A stretch of 64,000 nucleotides of DNA from Edaphobacter lichenicola (GCF_025264645.1 NZ_CP073696.1:682001-746000); one strand, 5' to 3'; counted from the first letter of the stretch, positions 8,510 through 17,432 are shown. Made by a program: numbers and translations. The notes: generated from the sequence alone by a model not told the origin.

Positions 8510-8974
8510 ATGGCCAAAGCGCGCAAACCACCAGCTACAGTCGAGCCGCCCTCAATACCCCAAGTCGGGGACAAGGTGATTCCCGAAGGCTCAGATTCCA
8601 CTTGGGTGGTCACTCAAGTCAGTCCGAGTGGAGACGAAGTCCGCCTCGGCTTTGAGGGAACGAACCTAGAACGTTTCAGGGTCAGAACTGACACCCTAAA
8701 GTTTGTTGATCGTAAAGCTCCCGCTAGAACCTCGAATCCTTTCACAAGCGCTGAGCCTGTTTTTGACGTTGCAAAAGCGTTGGAGCGTGTCCGTATTGTG
8801 CACAGAGGGAACCTTCAGCGGTTGGACGATGACATAAGCATCCTCACCAAATACCTGAAGACAAAAAGCGCATCCAAAGCGGTATTGGATACGCTAAAGA
8901 CTCTAAGCAACGAACAACATGCAAGCTGGCAAGTCGCAGTTGATCGAGTAGAGGAGTTGATGGAGGAAGAGTAG
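8510..8974 (+). CDS. Hypothetical protein
   Basis: A 154-residue protein. Residues 15-70 look like a small beta-barrel (GDKVIPEGSDSTWVVTQVSPSG and the following strands), the sort of fold seen in SH3-like or Tudor-like domains. The rest is helical and charged, with an acidic end. No family was assigned. It lies one base before the frameshifted SRAP gene and was probably co-transcribed with it. Confidence 0.6.
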   Translation: MAKARKPPATVEPPSIPQVGDKVIPEGSDSTWVVTQVSPSGDEVRLGFEGTNLERFRVRTDTLKFVDRKAPARTSNPFTSAEPVFDVAKALERVRIVHRGNLQRLDDDISILTKYLKTKSASKAVLDTLKTLSNEQHASWQVAVDRVEELMEEE

Positions 8975-8975
8975 A

Positions 8976-9546
8976 GTGTGTGGACGCTACGAAAGACACT
9001 CCGACGAACAGAAGATTGCCGATGCCTTCAAAATTGGCAAGCTGCCACCAGACTTTGAAGTCCCGCCCGGTTACAACGTTGCGCCTCAGACCTTCCAGCC
9101 TGTCGTGCGCTTGAATCGTGAGACAGGAGAACGTGAACTTACGCTTATGCGGTGGGGTCTTGTTCTCTATTGGGCCAAAGATTCCAAGGTTGGATTGTCT
9201 TCGATCAATGCAAGAGCGGAGACAGCAAACACTGCTCCTGTATTTATTGAAGCGTCCAAACGTTATCACTGCCTTGTACCAGCAGACGCGTTTTATGAAT
9301 GGCAGAAGCTGGACGAAAAGGAAAGAACAAACAAGCCTTTGCTATTGCTCGAAAGGATCGTGAGCCTATGGCGTTCGCTGGACTTTGGGAATCTTGGAAA
9401 GATCCAAACCAGACGGTGCCTTTGGAAACCTTTTGCGTACTGACTACCGACCCCAACGAACTCATGCAGTCAATCCATTCTCGTGTGCCTGTGACCGTGC
9501 CTAGAGAATCCCGCAAATCGTCGCTGCTCTCCATTAGTTCGAGATG
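8976..9546 (+). pseudogene. Frameshifted SRAP (YedK/HMCES-like) gene
   Basis: The start is intact: MCGRY with the nucleophile Cys2, then PPGYNVAPQT, an RWGL motif and FYEW. After about 9318-9332 the reading frame shifts. The family's middle and end (FAGLWESWKDP, TFCVLTTDPNELM and the IHSRVPV active-site His region) continue in a different forward frame to 9546. Intact SRAP proteins bind abasic sites in single-stranded DNA through Cys2. Here the break separates the Cys2 half from the His half, so the gene is probably dead. An intact paralogue is at 12329. Confidence 0.7.
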
Positions 9547-9597
9547 ACCTTGCGGGTGAGCCGGTCGAATCGGGCATGTCGCTCTTGCAAGCGTGCT

Positions 9598-10626
9598 TCA
9601 AGGGGCGATAACAAGGAAGACATCGTAGATTGTACGACCCACGGTATCCGGGTGATCTGGATTTAGGTCTCCCTTGTAGCGAAATACGTTTCCGAATTGA
9701 TCGATCTTCTTCGACAAGTAGTATTTCAGGTCGATGGAGTGGATCCCGAGGTCATCGAGGTGATGAAGCTCGGTCGGCTGAGATATGCCGTCGTGATTGG
9801 AGTCAATCCAGACGAGGAGCTGGGGCCAAATGGCATCTTGTCTGTCGATTCGGCCGTCGTTATTTCCGCCATACGATGGCGTGTCGTAGACGCCTAAGGC
9901 AATGAATCCGTTTGGCGCTACCGGTGGGGAGATGGGCTGGGCAGTGAGATTACCAAAAAGCTCGCGGGCGTTGTCGATTTTTCCGTTGCCGTTTCGATCG
10001 AGGGCGAGCCATCCGTTGGTTGAAGTTGCTGCGGTCCAAGCGATCTGGACAGGCTGGCCATCGCCGAAGAAGTCGAAGAGGACTCCGTTCGCCGCCGAGG
10101 TAAGTTGGAATCCGGAGCCGTTGGTATCGATGATGATGGGGGATCCGCTCCCACCGCCGGACTGCTCCCATTCGCAATCGGTAGTGTTCCAGACCCAGTA
10201 GGGCCCCGAAGGTATTTCAGTTGTCGGATTTGGGCATGATGAGGGCGGTGGGGGTGGGGGCGGGGGATTATTGAGGACCCATGTGCAGGTCGTTGGATTC
10301 CACGTCCAGGTGCTGCCTTCAGGAGCGGGGTACGGGGGGGTCGCAATTGGCGTGCAAACCGGCGGCGGGACCGGTTTCACTACCGTGCAGCCACTCCCAC
10401 CGCCGCCGCCCGGAGGGGGTGGGAGTGGGGGTGGTAAATATGCCGGCAAGCTGGAAGACTGGGAGTACGACTGTGCGCTTGGTAGTCCCAGCAATGCTAA
10501 TGCTAGAAAGAGAGGGACTCGAATAGAAGGCCGCCTTATCGGTACAGCGAGAACAGAACCTTCATGAATTCGATGCGGTACAGTCGTACTGCATCTATAT
10601 GAGGGCAACTCGAAATAGTTCGTCAT
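9598..10626 (-). CDS. Exported Pro-rich protein with calcium-binding-like loops
   Basis: A 342-residue protein. The chosen ATG at 10626 overlaps the upstream stop (ATGA). A hydrophobic signal segment lies at residues 36-52, giving an unusually long N-region. Then come two tracts of consecutive prolines and glycines (about residues 60-75 and 120-128) separated by Trp/Thr/Cys repeats (STWTWNPTTCTWV and YWVWNTTDCEW). The C-terminal half has Asp-rich loops of the EF-hand/dockerin kind (DRNGNGKIDNAREL and DSNHDGISQPTEL), which bind calcium in other proteins. It is third in an operon of exported proteins. The function is unknown; a surface or adhesion role is a guess. Confidence 0.65.
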   Translation of the reverse strand: MTNYFELPSYRCSTTVPHRIHEGSVLAVPIRRPSIRVPLFLALALLGLPSAQSYSQSSSLPAYLPPPLPPPPGGGGGSGCTVVKPVPPPVCTPIATPPYPAPEGSTWTWNPTTCTWVLNNPPPPPPPPSSCPNPTTEIPSGPYWVWNTTDCEWEQSGGGSGSPIIIDTNGSGFQLTSAANGVLFDFFGDGQPVQIAWTAATSTNGWLALDRNGNGKIDNARELFGNLTAQPISPPVAPNGFIALGVYDTPSYGGNNDGRIDRQDAIWPQLLVWIDSNHDGISQPTELHHLDDLGIHSIDLKYYLSKKIDQFGNVFRYKGDLNPDHPDTVGRTIYDVFLVIAP

Positions 10627-11483
10627 GGCAATAGATTCCGGACAGGCAGGCTTTTTAATTCGCCAGATGGGCTCATTGTGGTGTACTTGACAGGCTCGAT
10701 GTTTAGAACGAATTGGCCGTTTCCCGGGTCGAACATGATCGAATAGGCGAGCTTGTATGGTGCCGCATCTAGGAGCTGGTTGAGCTCGGTGCGGCAGGTG
10801 GTTAATCCTCCCGACCTTTGAAAAATCATGTGCGCAAGCAAATTGACCGGGGCTACTCCGATGGAAAGCTTGTGGCCTGAGGCGGCGGAGCAATGAGCGG
10901 CGATGTCCGACAGAGCGAGCATGCCTCCAACGGTGCCCGCCTCTTCCGATATCTCATAAGATCCGATGGGTTTTAGCTCAGCTGGTTGAGCATCAATAAT
11001 CGTTGCCCTACCGTCCGGCTCGGCTTGGACGGATCTGACTCGGTCTTTTCGGTTTGGCAAGGAAACCGTAACAAGGGATTGCATCACGTCAGACTTGTCT
11101 TTATTCTCCCGCAAGGGATGGTCGTGCGGAACCGCAATAAGAATGTCTTCTTGTTTCGGCACAAGAACCCCAACTTGAAATGGATGAGCGGCCTTCCATT
11201 CTGCCGGAGCGATGTCTTCGACGTCGGTCGGCGCGATTGCAGTCTCTTCATAGTCGACTGTCCAGCCATATTCGTTGGAGATTGCGCGTGCGGCTATGTA
11301 GAGGGCCCTTCTTGTGCTGGTCTGAAATACGATTTCAGACTCACCACGCGTCACCTTTGTGCCGTCTAGATTCAACGGCGCCTGTCCTCTGACGGAGGAA
11401 GTCGCAAAGACTAGCAGAAAAACCACCAGGAGTAGTCTTCCATGAAGTTGAGCCGAAGCTAGAGGGGGATTACAGGACCGCAT
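10623..11483 (-). CDS. Exported hypothetical protein
   Basis: A 286-residue protein. The ATG at 11483 is preceded by GGGAGG at a 4-nt spacing, so it is preferred over the ATG at 11498. A signal peptide follows (about residues 15-32, LLLVVFLLVFATSSVRG). The mature part is mixed alpha/beta with no recognised motif. A region near residues 190-235 resembles the small N-terminal domains of secretin-like proteins only in general character. It overlaps the genes on both sides, so the three exported proteins are very likely made together. Confidence 0.6.
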   Translation of the reverse strand: MRSCNPPLASAQLHGRLLLVVFLLVFATSSVRGQAPLNLDGTKVTRGESEIVFQTSTRRALYIAARAISNEYGWTVDYEETAIAPTDVEDIAPAEWKAAHPFQVGVLVPKQEDILIAVPHDHPLRENKDKSDVMQSLVTVSLPNRKDRVRSVQAEPDGRATIIDAQPAELKPIGSYEISEEAGTVGGMLALSDIAAHCSAASGHKLSIGVAPVNLLAHMIFQRSGGLTTCRTELNQLLDAAPYKLAYSIMFDPGNGQFVLNIEPVKYTTMSPSGELKSLPVRNLLP

Positions 11484-12058
11484 GCGCCCTCCCTGCAACT
11501 TTGACCGCCTCCCGAAGTGATTGTGTCGGTCAGGTTCACGTTGATGTCGAAAACGATCGGCGTTTGATTAGGGCACGTGATCGTCAGATTCTGGTAGAAG
11601 TGAAATCCGCAAGGCAGCTTACCTAACTTGGCACCATTAATAAAGTAGTAAGTGGCCAAAGTATCGGAGTAGCCGACGGTGTCCGGTCCCCATTGATTTG
11701 CAGTCAGCACTGTCCCGGATCCGTCCGGATCACTCGTGTCTGGAACCCCGACAGTCCATGTCCCCCCCGATACACGTGTGACGGGAGCGAACGGCGAACC
11801 GTTGAAATAACAACCGTCCGTGCCTGTTGCGTTCTCGTCCTCTACTACTGTCGCGCCCGTGTCAACTGATCCCGGATTTGTCGTAAATACGAGTGTCTGC
11901 ACGAAAACGTAGGCGGTGTTAAACCCTGGATCGACCGAATGACGTATTGCCTGGGACGTTTCTCGGTCTGGAGTAGTACACAGAACACATTGTTTTTGCG
12001 CCATGAGTGCAGGGACATGCGCCAAAGTGATTACACCAAGCAGTACGAAGCGTATCAT
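11459..12058 (-). CDS. Exported Cys-containing hypothetical protein
   Basis: A 199-residue protein with a signal peptide (residues 1-20, ending ALMA-QK). The mature part has a CVLC motif directly after cleavage and several later cysteines (DGCYF, LPCGFHF, ITCPNQ, QSCREGACG). The rest is Thr/Gly/Asp-rich and probably beta-stranded. It is the first gene of the minus-strand operon 12058 to 9598 and is divergent from the SRAP gene. No family was recognised. Confidence 0.65.
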   Translation of the reverse strand: MIRFVLLGVITLAHVPALMAQKQCVLCTTPDRETSQAIRHSVDPGFNTAYVFVQTLVFTTNPGSVDTGATVVEDENATGTDGCYFNGSPFAPVTRVSGGTWTVGVPDTSDPDGSGTVLTANQWGPDTVGYSDTLATYYFINGAKLGKLPCGFHFYQNLTITCPNQTPIVFDINVNLTDTITSGGGQSCREGACGPVIPL

Positions 12059-12328
12059 CGTTATTCGCAGCCTCCGAAATCAGACTCATCAAGATGACGC
12101 ACCATAGTGGTACACACGAAGCTTGTCAAGTGAAATAAACCTTAGTCTTCCGAAGGACCGTATTTGCGAGGGTCGATTCATAGCCTGCCCTTTAAAATTG
12201 CCACTTCGGAGTTGGATGGAGACGCTGATCGATGTCCAAGACAAGCTTTAGCGGAAGGCCCTCCCGGGTGGAGCATATTCGAACTGTTTGTTTCTACAAA
12301 GGGTCTCCCTATTCGCAAAGGAATATTG

Positions 12329-13111
12329 ATGTGTGGTCGCTACTATCGTCGATCCGACAAGCAAGCGATCGCTGACCGCTTCCGCGTCGGAAAACTCCCG
12401 CCTGGCTTCGAGCTGCCGCCTGATTACAACATCGCGCCATCCACTTTCCAACCGGTGATACGAACCGATCGCGAAACCGGCGAAAGGGAATTGACCATGA
12501 TGCGGTGGGGGCTCGTTTCGGCGAAGATCGCGAATCCCGACAGCTTCAAGATCTTCTCCACCACCAATGCACGATCCGAATCAATTCTCCAGAAGTCAAT
12601 CTGGCGTGGACCTTTCACTCATACTCGCTGTCTGGTTCCATTAGATGGATTCTATGAGTGGCTCCAACGTCCATCACTACCTCAGCCGCCACCAATTGAG
12701 CCAGGTGAACACGGTCTCTTCGGAAACATCGAACCTGTACCGAAGAAGGCAGTAAAGCCCAAAGCGGGATCTAGACCAGTGTTCAGATTCGAAATGCCAG
12801 ACGGTGCGCCCTACGCTCTCGCTGGCTTGTTTTCAGAATGGCGACCACGGAAGGGAAGCGCGCACCCTCCACTCGACACCTTCTCGATCGTGACCACCGA
12901 GGCCAACGAGCTTACGGATCCGATTCATAATCGAATGCCAGTCATCCTGCATCCGCGTGATTACGATCGCTGGCTGAATGACTACGACGAATCCCGGCAG
13001 CCAATTGATCTTCTGCGACCTTATGAGTCAGATGGCATGACGATGACGCCGGCAAACAGGTTGGTGGGGAACGTGCGAAACAACGGTCCAGACATGCTGA
13101 ACAGCGCATGA
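12329..13111 (+). CDS. SRAP-domain protein (YedK/HMCES family)
   Basis: A 260-residue protein. ATG 12329 is chosen because the family needs Cys directly after the initiator Met (MCGRY). Active-site landmarks are all present: Cys2, the Asn of NIAPST, FYEW (catalytic Glu) and IHNRMPV (His). In known members Cys2 forms a stable thiazolidine with abasic sites in single-stranded DNA and so protects them during replication. A Pro-rich insert (about residues 115-150) lengthens it relative to E. coli YedK. It is an intact paralogue of the frameshifted gene at 8976. Confidence 0.9.
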   Translation: MCGRYYRRSDKQAIADRFRVGKLPPGFELPPDYNIAPSTFQPVIRTDRETGERELTMMRWGLVSAKIANPDSFKIFSTTNARSESILQKSIWRGPFTHTRCLVPLDGFYEWLQRPSLPQPPPIEPGEHGLFGNIEPVPKKAVKPKAGSRPVFRFEMPDGAPYALAGLFSEWRPRKGSAHPPLDTFSIVTTEANELTDPIHNRMPVILHPRDYDRWLNDYDESRQPIDLLRPYESDGMTMTPANRLVGNVRNNGPDMLNSA

Positions 13112-13221
13112 TTCCCATTTACTCTGGAGATTCTGTAGGGCCTTCGTTTGAAGGCAGTGACCCATGCGCTCGTGAATTAGATGTTATTCTTCCGCTTTAT
13201 TGATTCAATGGAGATAAAGCC

Positions 13222-14589
13222 TTGATTCTCATTGGAACGGTACTGTCAGTTGCATTGATTGTCGCTCCAAATGGGCAGCATGAAGCGAACGGAGAGACTA
13301 CCACTAGCAGCAAACCGACTCATGGTACGGTAAACGTGATTTTGGCGCAGGGCGGTTCTCTCGTCGCCGTAACAGACAGCATGCTCACTCGCAACACTAC
13401 CCCGCCCACTCACGAACCCACTGGCGACAAGCTCTATAAAATTGACGATTTTACTGTCTGCACTATGGCGGGGTTTTATCAGAGCGGCGGGGCGCTTGGC
13501 CTAAAGAGTTTCGAAGTATGGGTGCCGCAAATCGCGGAATCGTACATCGCTTTTGCATCTCAGCAGACCAACCCTCGTCGAGCTTTTGTAAATAAAGCCA
13601 ACAGTGTCACTCGGTGGTTCAGTCGTGAACTAACCATTTACATTCGAGCCTTGGCAGTTTCAGATCCAAAGTTCGATACCTCGCCTGGAAACTTGTTTAA
13701 CTTCACGCTCGAGTTGACGTTGGCTGGATACGACAGTGACGGTTCATTGAAAGTTGCGGAGATTACACTGGCGCCACGACTTCTTCCAGGCGGCCTCGAA
13801 TTTACAACCGTCGAGAAACCCCATTTTGGGGCAAAGTTGCCAGCCTGCGAGACGTCCGGGATTTTGGCTGTTCCGATAGCTCCGGGAACGGAAGGTGAAA
13901 TCCAGCCTACGATTCGCCAAGTCGGAGGCGAACTCCTTTGTGTTATCTCGGGTATACCCACAGTTTCAGAGAATCTGCTGAATCAACCCGACCAATATAA
14001 ACGATATCCGGCAATCGCAACTTATTTGAAGTCACGAAATGAAAACCAACCTCTTTTGCCGCAGGAACTTCGATCTCTAGCGATCGAATTAGCCAAAGAA
14101 ACAACAGATGATGAAGAACGTAATGGGCGCCGCGAAGTCGGTCCCCCTTACCAAATCGCTGTACTGACAAACGGTGGATTGTCAGAAGTTCCAAATCCCG
14201 TGGAACATCATGACACCGGGAGAGCACTGTCTGCGAGTCGTAATGTCGGCATGATCTCGAAGTGTCTTCAGCACTCGGCAGTAGCGATTCAACCTTTGCA
14301 AGATGGGTTCATAGAAGATGTTCAGGAAGCTAAGATAACGAATTGTACTCAAGGCATTGATGGAATTATGTTTACCGGTTCACAATTTACCGACAGCGAA
14401 CTTATCTACCAGGGATCCGTTCCAATCATGTTTTCGGATAACAATACCATCACGAATTCGACTCTCTATCTCGGCCCAAAGGTCGACTTGCAGAATGCAG
14501 AAGTAATACGCCTTATCTGTGGTTTTCATTGGACATCGATAAAGCAGGTCGAGAAGGTGGTAACGTTGTCATGCCCAGCTGTTCCATAG
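13222..14589 (+). CDS. Exported proteasome-type Ntn hydrolase-like protein
   Basis: A 455-residue protein with a TTG start 8 nt after GGAG. Residues 1-15 are hydrophobic and look like a signal peptide or anchor. Around residue 35 the sequence reads HGTVNVILAQGG and then AVTDS. Taking Thr36 (after Gly35) as Thr1, an Asp falls exactly at position 17 and a Lys at 35 (GDKLYKID), followed by CTMAGF. Proteasome beta subunits have Thr1, Asp17, Lys33 and a matching TMAG strand. The N-terminus would have to be cut off for activity. The last 100 residues (repeated ITNCT, GSQFTDS, NTITNST) look like beta-solenoid turns. The substrate is unknown, and a non-catalytic role is possible. Confidence 0.6.
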   Translation: MILIGTVLSVALIVAPNGQHEANGETTTSSKPTHGTVNVILAQGGSLVAVTDSMLTRNTTPPTHEPTGDKLYKIDDFTVCTMAGFYQSGGALGLKSFEVWVPQIAESYIAFASQQTNPRRAFVNKANSVTRWFSRELTIYIRALAVSDPKFDTSPGNLFNFTLELTLAGYDSDGSLKVAEITLAPRLLPGGLEFTTVEKPHFGAKLPACETSGILAVPIAPGTEGEIQPTIRQVGGELLCVISGIPTVSENLLNQPDQYKRYPAIATYLKSRNENQPLLPQELRSLAIELAKETTDDEERNGRREVGPPYQIAVLTNGGLSEVPNPVEHHDTGRALSASRNVGMISKCLQHSAVAIQPLQDGFIEDVQEAKITNCTQGIDGIMFTGSQFTDSELIYQGSVPIMFSDNNTITNSTLYLGPKVDLQNAEVIRLICGFHWTSIKQVEKVVTLSCPAVP

Positions 14590-14665
14590 ACAGCGTAGAG
14601 GTGTAGCCACAGGAAGTTTATAGGGAGCTTGAGGGCGTGCGGACTTTCCTACGGCATCTGTCGTC

Positions 14666-15079
14666 TTACGTCTTTGGCTTGTCGAGGATGCCCAAGATCT
14701 TGTAGGTTTCGGACTGCATCTTCTTGCCATCCAGACTAACCGGCCAAATTAGCTTCGCATTGTCGCCGTGGAAATCGACTTCGATGTTCTCGACCATCGG
14801 CGCTCGGCAGCTTCTCCGATTGCCCACAGAGCCAGCCATGTGCTCCGCGAACTTGTATTCGCAATTTACGATCGCTAAGCGGCCATCGGGCAGCTCCAGA
14901 GTAAACGTCGCTCCATGCACCTTGAAGGTTTTTCCTACGGCAACGTTGTCGTATACGGCAGCATAATCGTAGGAATCGTCCTTGTCTTGCCGGTCAATAA
15001 TCTTCACTGCAAGCTTCTGTGCCGATGCAGGAATAGCTGTCATAACGATCAGTCCAACAAACGCTATGTTCCACTTCAT
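14666..15079 (-). CDS. Small exported hypothetical protein
   Basis: A 137-residue protein with a signal peptide (residues 1-20, ending ASA-QK). The mature part is mostly beta strand, with two cysteines (IVNCEYK and RRSCRAP) that could form a disulphide. No motif was recognised. It is convergent with the Ntn hydrolase-like gene. Small exported proteins with this look are frequent in acidobacterial genomes, and nothing here shows a role. Confidence 0.65.
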   Translation of the reverse strand: MKWNIAFVGLIVMTAIPASAQKLAVKIIDRQDKDDSYDYAAVYDNVAVGKTFKVHGATFTLELPDGRLAIVNCEYKFAEHMAGSVGNRRSCRAPMVENIEVDFHGDNAKLIWPVSLDGKKMQSETYKILGILDKPKT

Positions 15080-15463
15080 TGAGCTCTCTCTTTATCTGAA
15101 CTAGGGAGTGGCCGGAGTAGAACACGTTTCTGATTGGAAAGGAAGTCAAATTTGACCTGGGTTTTACTTCTGAGCCGAAGCTGCAGCTTGTCTCTTCTTC
15201 TCGCCAGTCTTCTTGCCGCCCTTGCTCGAGCAGAAGGAAATTGAGACGCCGCTCTCGCAGTCTCGTATCTCAGAGATGTGGGACAGGCCAACGAATCTCG
15301 TCGTCGGGAATGGCTAAGAGTGAGGCCAAAAGGAAAGTCGCAAGTCTCAGAGTACGACTTGGGTCGTTGTCCAACTTCGGCAGGGGCACGTTAAACTAAT
15401 AACGCGCGCAGCGCTCGTGAGATGATTCCTTATGTCGACGATTAGGGCGCGCGAAAACCTTGT

Positions 15464-16135
15464 ATGAGTGAAGCTTTTTGGGGTAAGCCGGAGGTATTTT
15501 GGGTAGCTATTCAGTCGATGGCTGCAATCGCGGGATTGATTGGGCTTTTCTTTTATACCTTGTACACGCGAAGGATGATGAAGCTCTCTGAGGAGACTCG
15601 TAGAGCTCAAATTAAACCAGTTTTCAGTGTAAAAGAGATGCTCTTCAACGAACGTTTCCTCCCTTCGGAAGCGCAAGAGATGAATTTTCCGTGGCTACCA
15701 ATACCAAACAAGTACGACGCACAGGTTATCGCTCGAAACGTCGGAAAAGGTGCTGCTGTCTTCATCAGCGCTTGGCATCAACAAGTGTCAGAGAGATTTG
15801 TCCTCGCTAACTCTATGATACTCAAGAGGTCGGCAAGCGCTACGGACGGAGTTGTAAGCAACATTGAAGTCACTTATGACGAAGTTACAGAAGTTGTATT
15901 TAAGGACTGGGATTGCTCGAAGCCATGGCTATTTGTGATCGACTGTGCCGACACGGCGAACGGTAGACATCAGTTGCAAGGGCTCCGCTCACCAGGCAAG
16001 AACAACGGCAAATTCGAGTGGAGCATGGTTCACGCACTCGGCGATACTTTTGGAGAACGAGTGGTAAGACTAGTGGTTCGCTATGGGCAGATTATGACAG
16101 CAATCAACGCGTCGCTCGACAAGATGTTTGAGTAG
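15464..16135 (+). CDS. Single-pass membrane protein with beta-rich domain
   Basis: A 223-residue protein with a membrane segment near the N-terminus (about residues 13-32, VAIQSMAAIAGLIGLFFYTL). The segment is followed by TRRMMKLSEETRRAQIKPV, the anchor-helix-RxxxxPV layout seen in this broad group. The C-terminal domain has a beta-rich core (VIARNVGKGAAVF) and DWDCSKPWLFVIDC with two cysteines. It is the fourth island gene of this plan (after 4499, 5486 and 7557). The function is unknown. Confidence 0.65.
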   Translation: MSEAFWGKPEVFWVAIQSMAAIAGLIGLFFYTLYTRRMMKLSEETRRAQIKPVFSVKEMLFNERFLPSEAQEMNFPWLPIPNKYDAQVIARNVGKGAAVFISAWHQQVSERFVLANSMILKRSASATDGVVSNIEVTYDEVTEVVFKDWDCSKPWLFVIDCADTANGRHQLQGLRSPGKNNGKFEWSMVHALGDTFGERVVRLVVRYGQIMTAINASLDKMFE

Positions 16136-16207
16136 ATGCGAAAGAACACTAATGACTCATCCGGCAGCCTTGAGTCCGCAAGCCGGGGATGCAGATCTCA
16201 AATATGG

Positions 16208-17005
16208 TTAGATGTGGGGTCTGTAACCCCAGATTCGGTGGAAGTCTAATTTGCAAGTGTCTAGTTGCTCCTTTAGACGCGGTGACGGTGCATAGGCATA
16301 CCTCAAGTCCACGGCATTCAGAATGAGGTCATGTGCCATGCTGACTGCTTTTTCCGACTCTCTATCTTGGGTGTGGTTGCTTATTTGAGTAACACCGGAA
16401 ACGTCTACCGAAAGTGTATTCATCAAGAACACGGCGCTGGGATGAACGAACGCAGACGCGTAATCAAACGCCGAAGAGTGTAGGCGGACCAATGCTCCCG
16501 CCTCTTGCGCCATAAGAAACGTATTGGATCCACTCCAATCGAGATCTCGAATCCCTATCATTTTCCCGGTCCCATACTTAGGAACTGCATTAAGCAGTTC
16601 ACTATGCATGGGCTCCGGTCTCGCATCCAGCGGCATGCTCTGAAGGATCTTTGCCCATTGGGTATGGAATAGCTTCAAGAAATCATCTGTCTTCTCCGGA
16701 TGAAGATTTAGATGACGCGCGAAGACTACGCATTCGTACATGGTACGGACGCTACGCAGCGCTGACCGCCCGAACCCTTCGTTCAAGGCGAACAGAATCT
16801 CTTCAAATAGGTCTCGGGTCGAGACTAAGAGGAGAAAAACAACGCGGTCCTCACTTGCATCTGAAACCTTCGCTCCATTAGCAAGCGCCCCGTCAATGGT
16901 CGCGGTCAGCTTTGTGATCTCAGTGGGGTACTTGGAAAACCATTCTCGTATTTTGGGCGGCTGTTCTTTCATAGCATCAGCCAATATATAGACGGCGAAA
17001 CTCAT
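16208..17005 (-). CDS. DUF5677-like helical protein
   Basis: A 265-residue, largely helical protein. The segment RSALRSVRTMYECVVFARHL matches the core helix of DUF5677-type proteins (an Arg-rich turn, then xxYExxxxxxxL), and a later helix has FVHPSA. These proteins are often found on mobile elements and near phage-defence genes; their biochemical role is not known to me. No signal peptide or membrane segment is seen. The family assignment is by eye. Confidence 0.55.
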   Translation of the reverse strand: MSFAVYILADAMKEQPPKIREWFSKYPTEITKLTATIDGALANGAKVSDASEDRVVFLLLVSTRDLFEEILFALNEGFGRSALRSVRTMYECVVFARHLNLHPEKTDDFLKLFHTQWAKILQSMPLDARPEPMHSELLNAVPKYGTGKMIGIRDLDWSGSNTFLMAQEAGALVRLHSSAFDYASAFVHPSAVFLMNTLSVDVSGVTQISNHTQDRESEKAVSMAHDLILNAVDLRYAYAPSPRLKEQLDTCKLDFHRIWGYRPHI

Positions 17006-17078
17006 ACGGCGGCAACGTTGAACTCATCTGGCTAAAGTTGTATATGGGCCACCGGTCATCAATGGTACGCTTCCGGGG

Positions 17079-17432
17079 ATGAAGCTAGCCGCGCTACTCT
17101 TGCAGAGCACTACTGCAGCTGCTCCGCCTACCACCGGGATGAGCTTTCTCTTGGTGCTTTGCCTGATATTAGCCATCGTTGATCTCTTCTACTGGAAGAA
17201 AGGCGGCGCCCGCACCCCGAAGAAAACAGTCAGGAAGTTTCAGTATGTTTTATTGGGTTTTGTTGTCTTCTCTGTCGTAGGAGTTATGACGGGGTTTGGG
17301 GCAGCAGCGGGTGACGTGCTCGGGATCTCTCTAGATTTTGTCTTCATCGCATGGGAATGTACGAGGTATAAAGTTCGGCGTGATAACCCCATCGCCTACA
17401 GGATTCCTCCTCCCCCTCCGCCACTTGCTTAG
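17079..17432 (+). CDS. Small two-helix membrane protein
   Basis: A 117-residue protein with two hydrophobic segments (about residues 21-38, MSFLLVLCLILAIVDLFY, and 53-80) and a basic loop between them. The C-terminus ends in a run of prolines (IPPPPPPLA). The size and topology resemble small TrbC/VirB2-type pilins or holin-like proteins, but no conjugation genes are nearby. It is divergent from the DUF5677-like gene. The function is unknown. Confidence 0.5.
   Translation: MKLAALLLQSTTAAAPPTTGMSFLLVLCLILAIVDLFYWKKGGARTPKKTVRKFQYVLLGFVVFSVVGVMTGFGAAAGDVLGISLDFVFIAWECTRYKVRRDNPIAYRIPPPPPPLA

Noticed and set aside
9532..9612. Short protein-like stretch (PLVRDDLAGEPVESG and on) after the broken SRAP gene
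   Set aside because: Open frame without a start codon and too short to assign. It may be the rest of a decayed gene.
15076..15380. Possible small Lys-rich protein on the minus strand ending in a GGKKTGEKKRQAAA-like tail
   Set aside because: One frame gives a histone-like C-terminal tail but has no start codon before a stop, and the overlapping frame gives only Arg-rich sequence. It may be a remnant, but there is too little to call.
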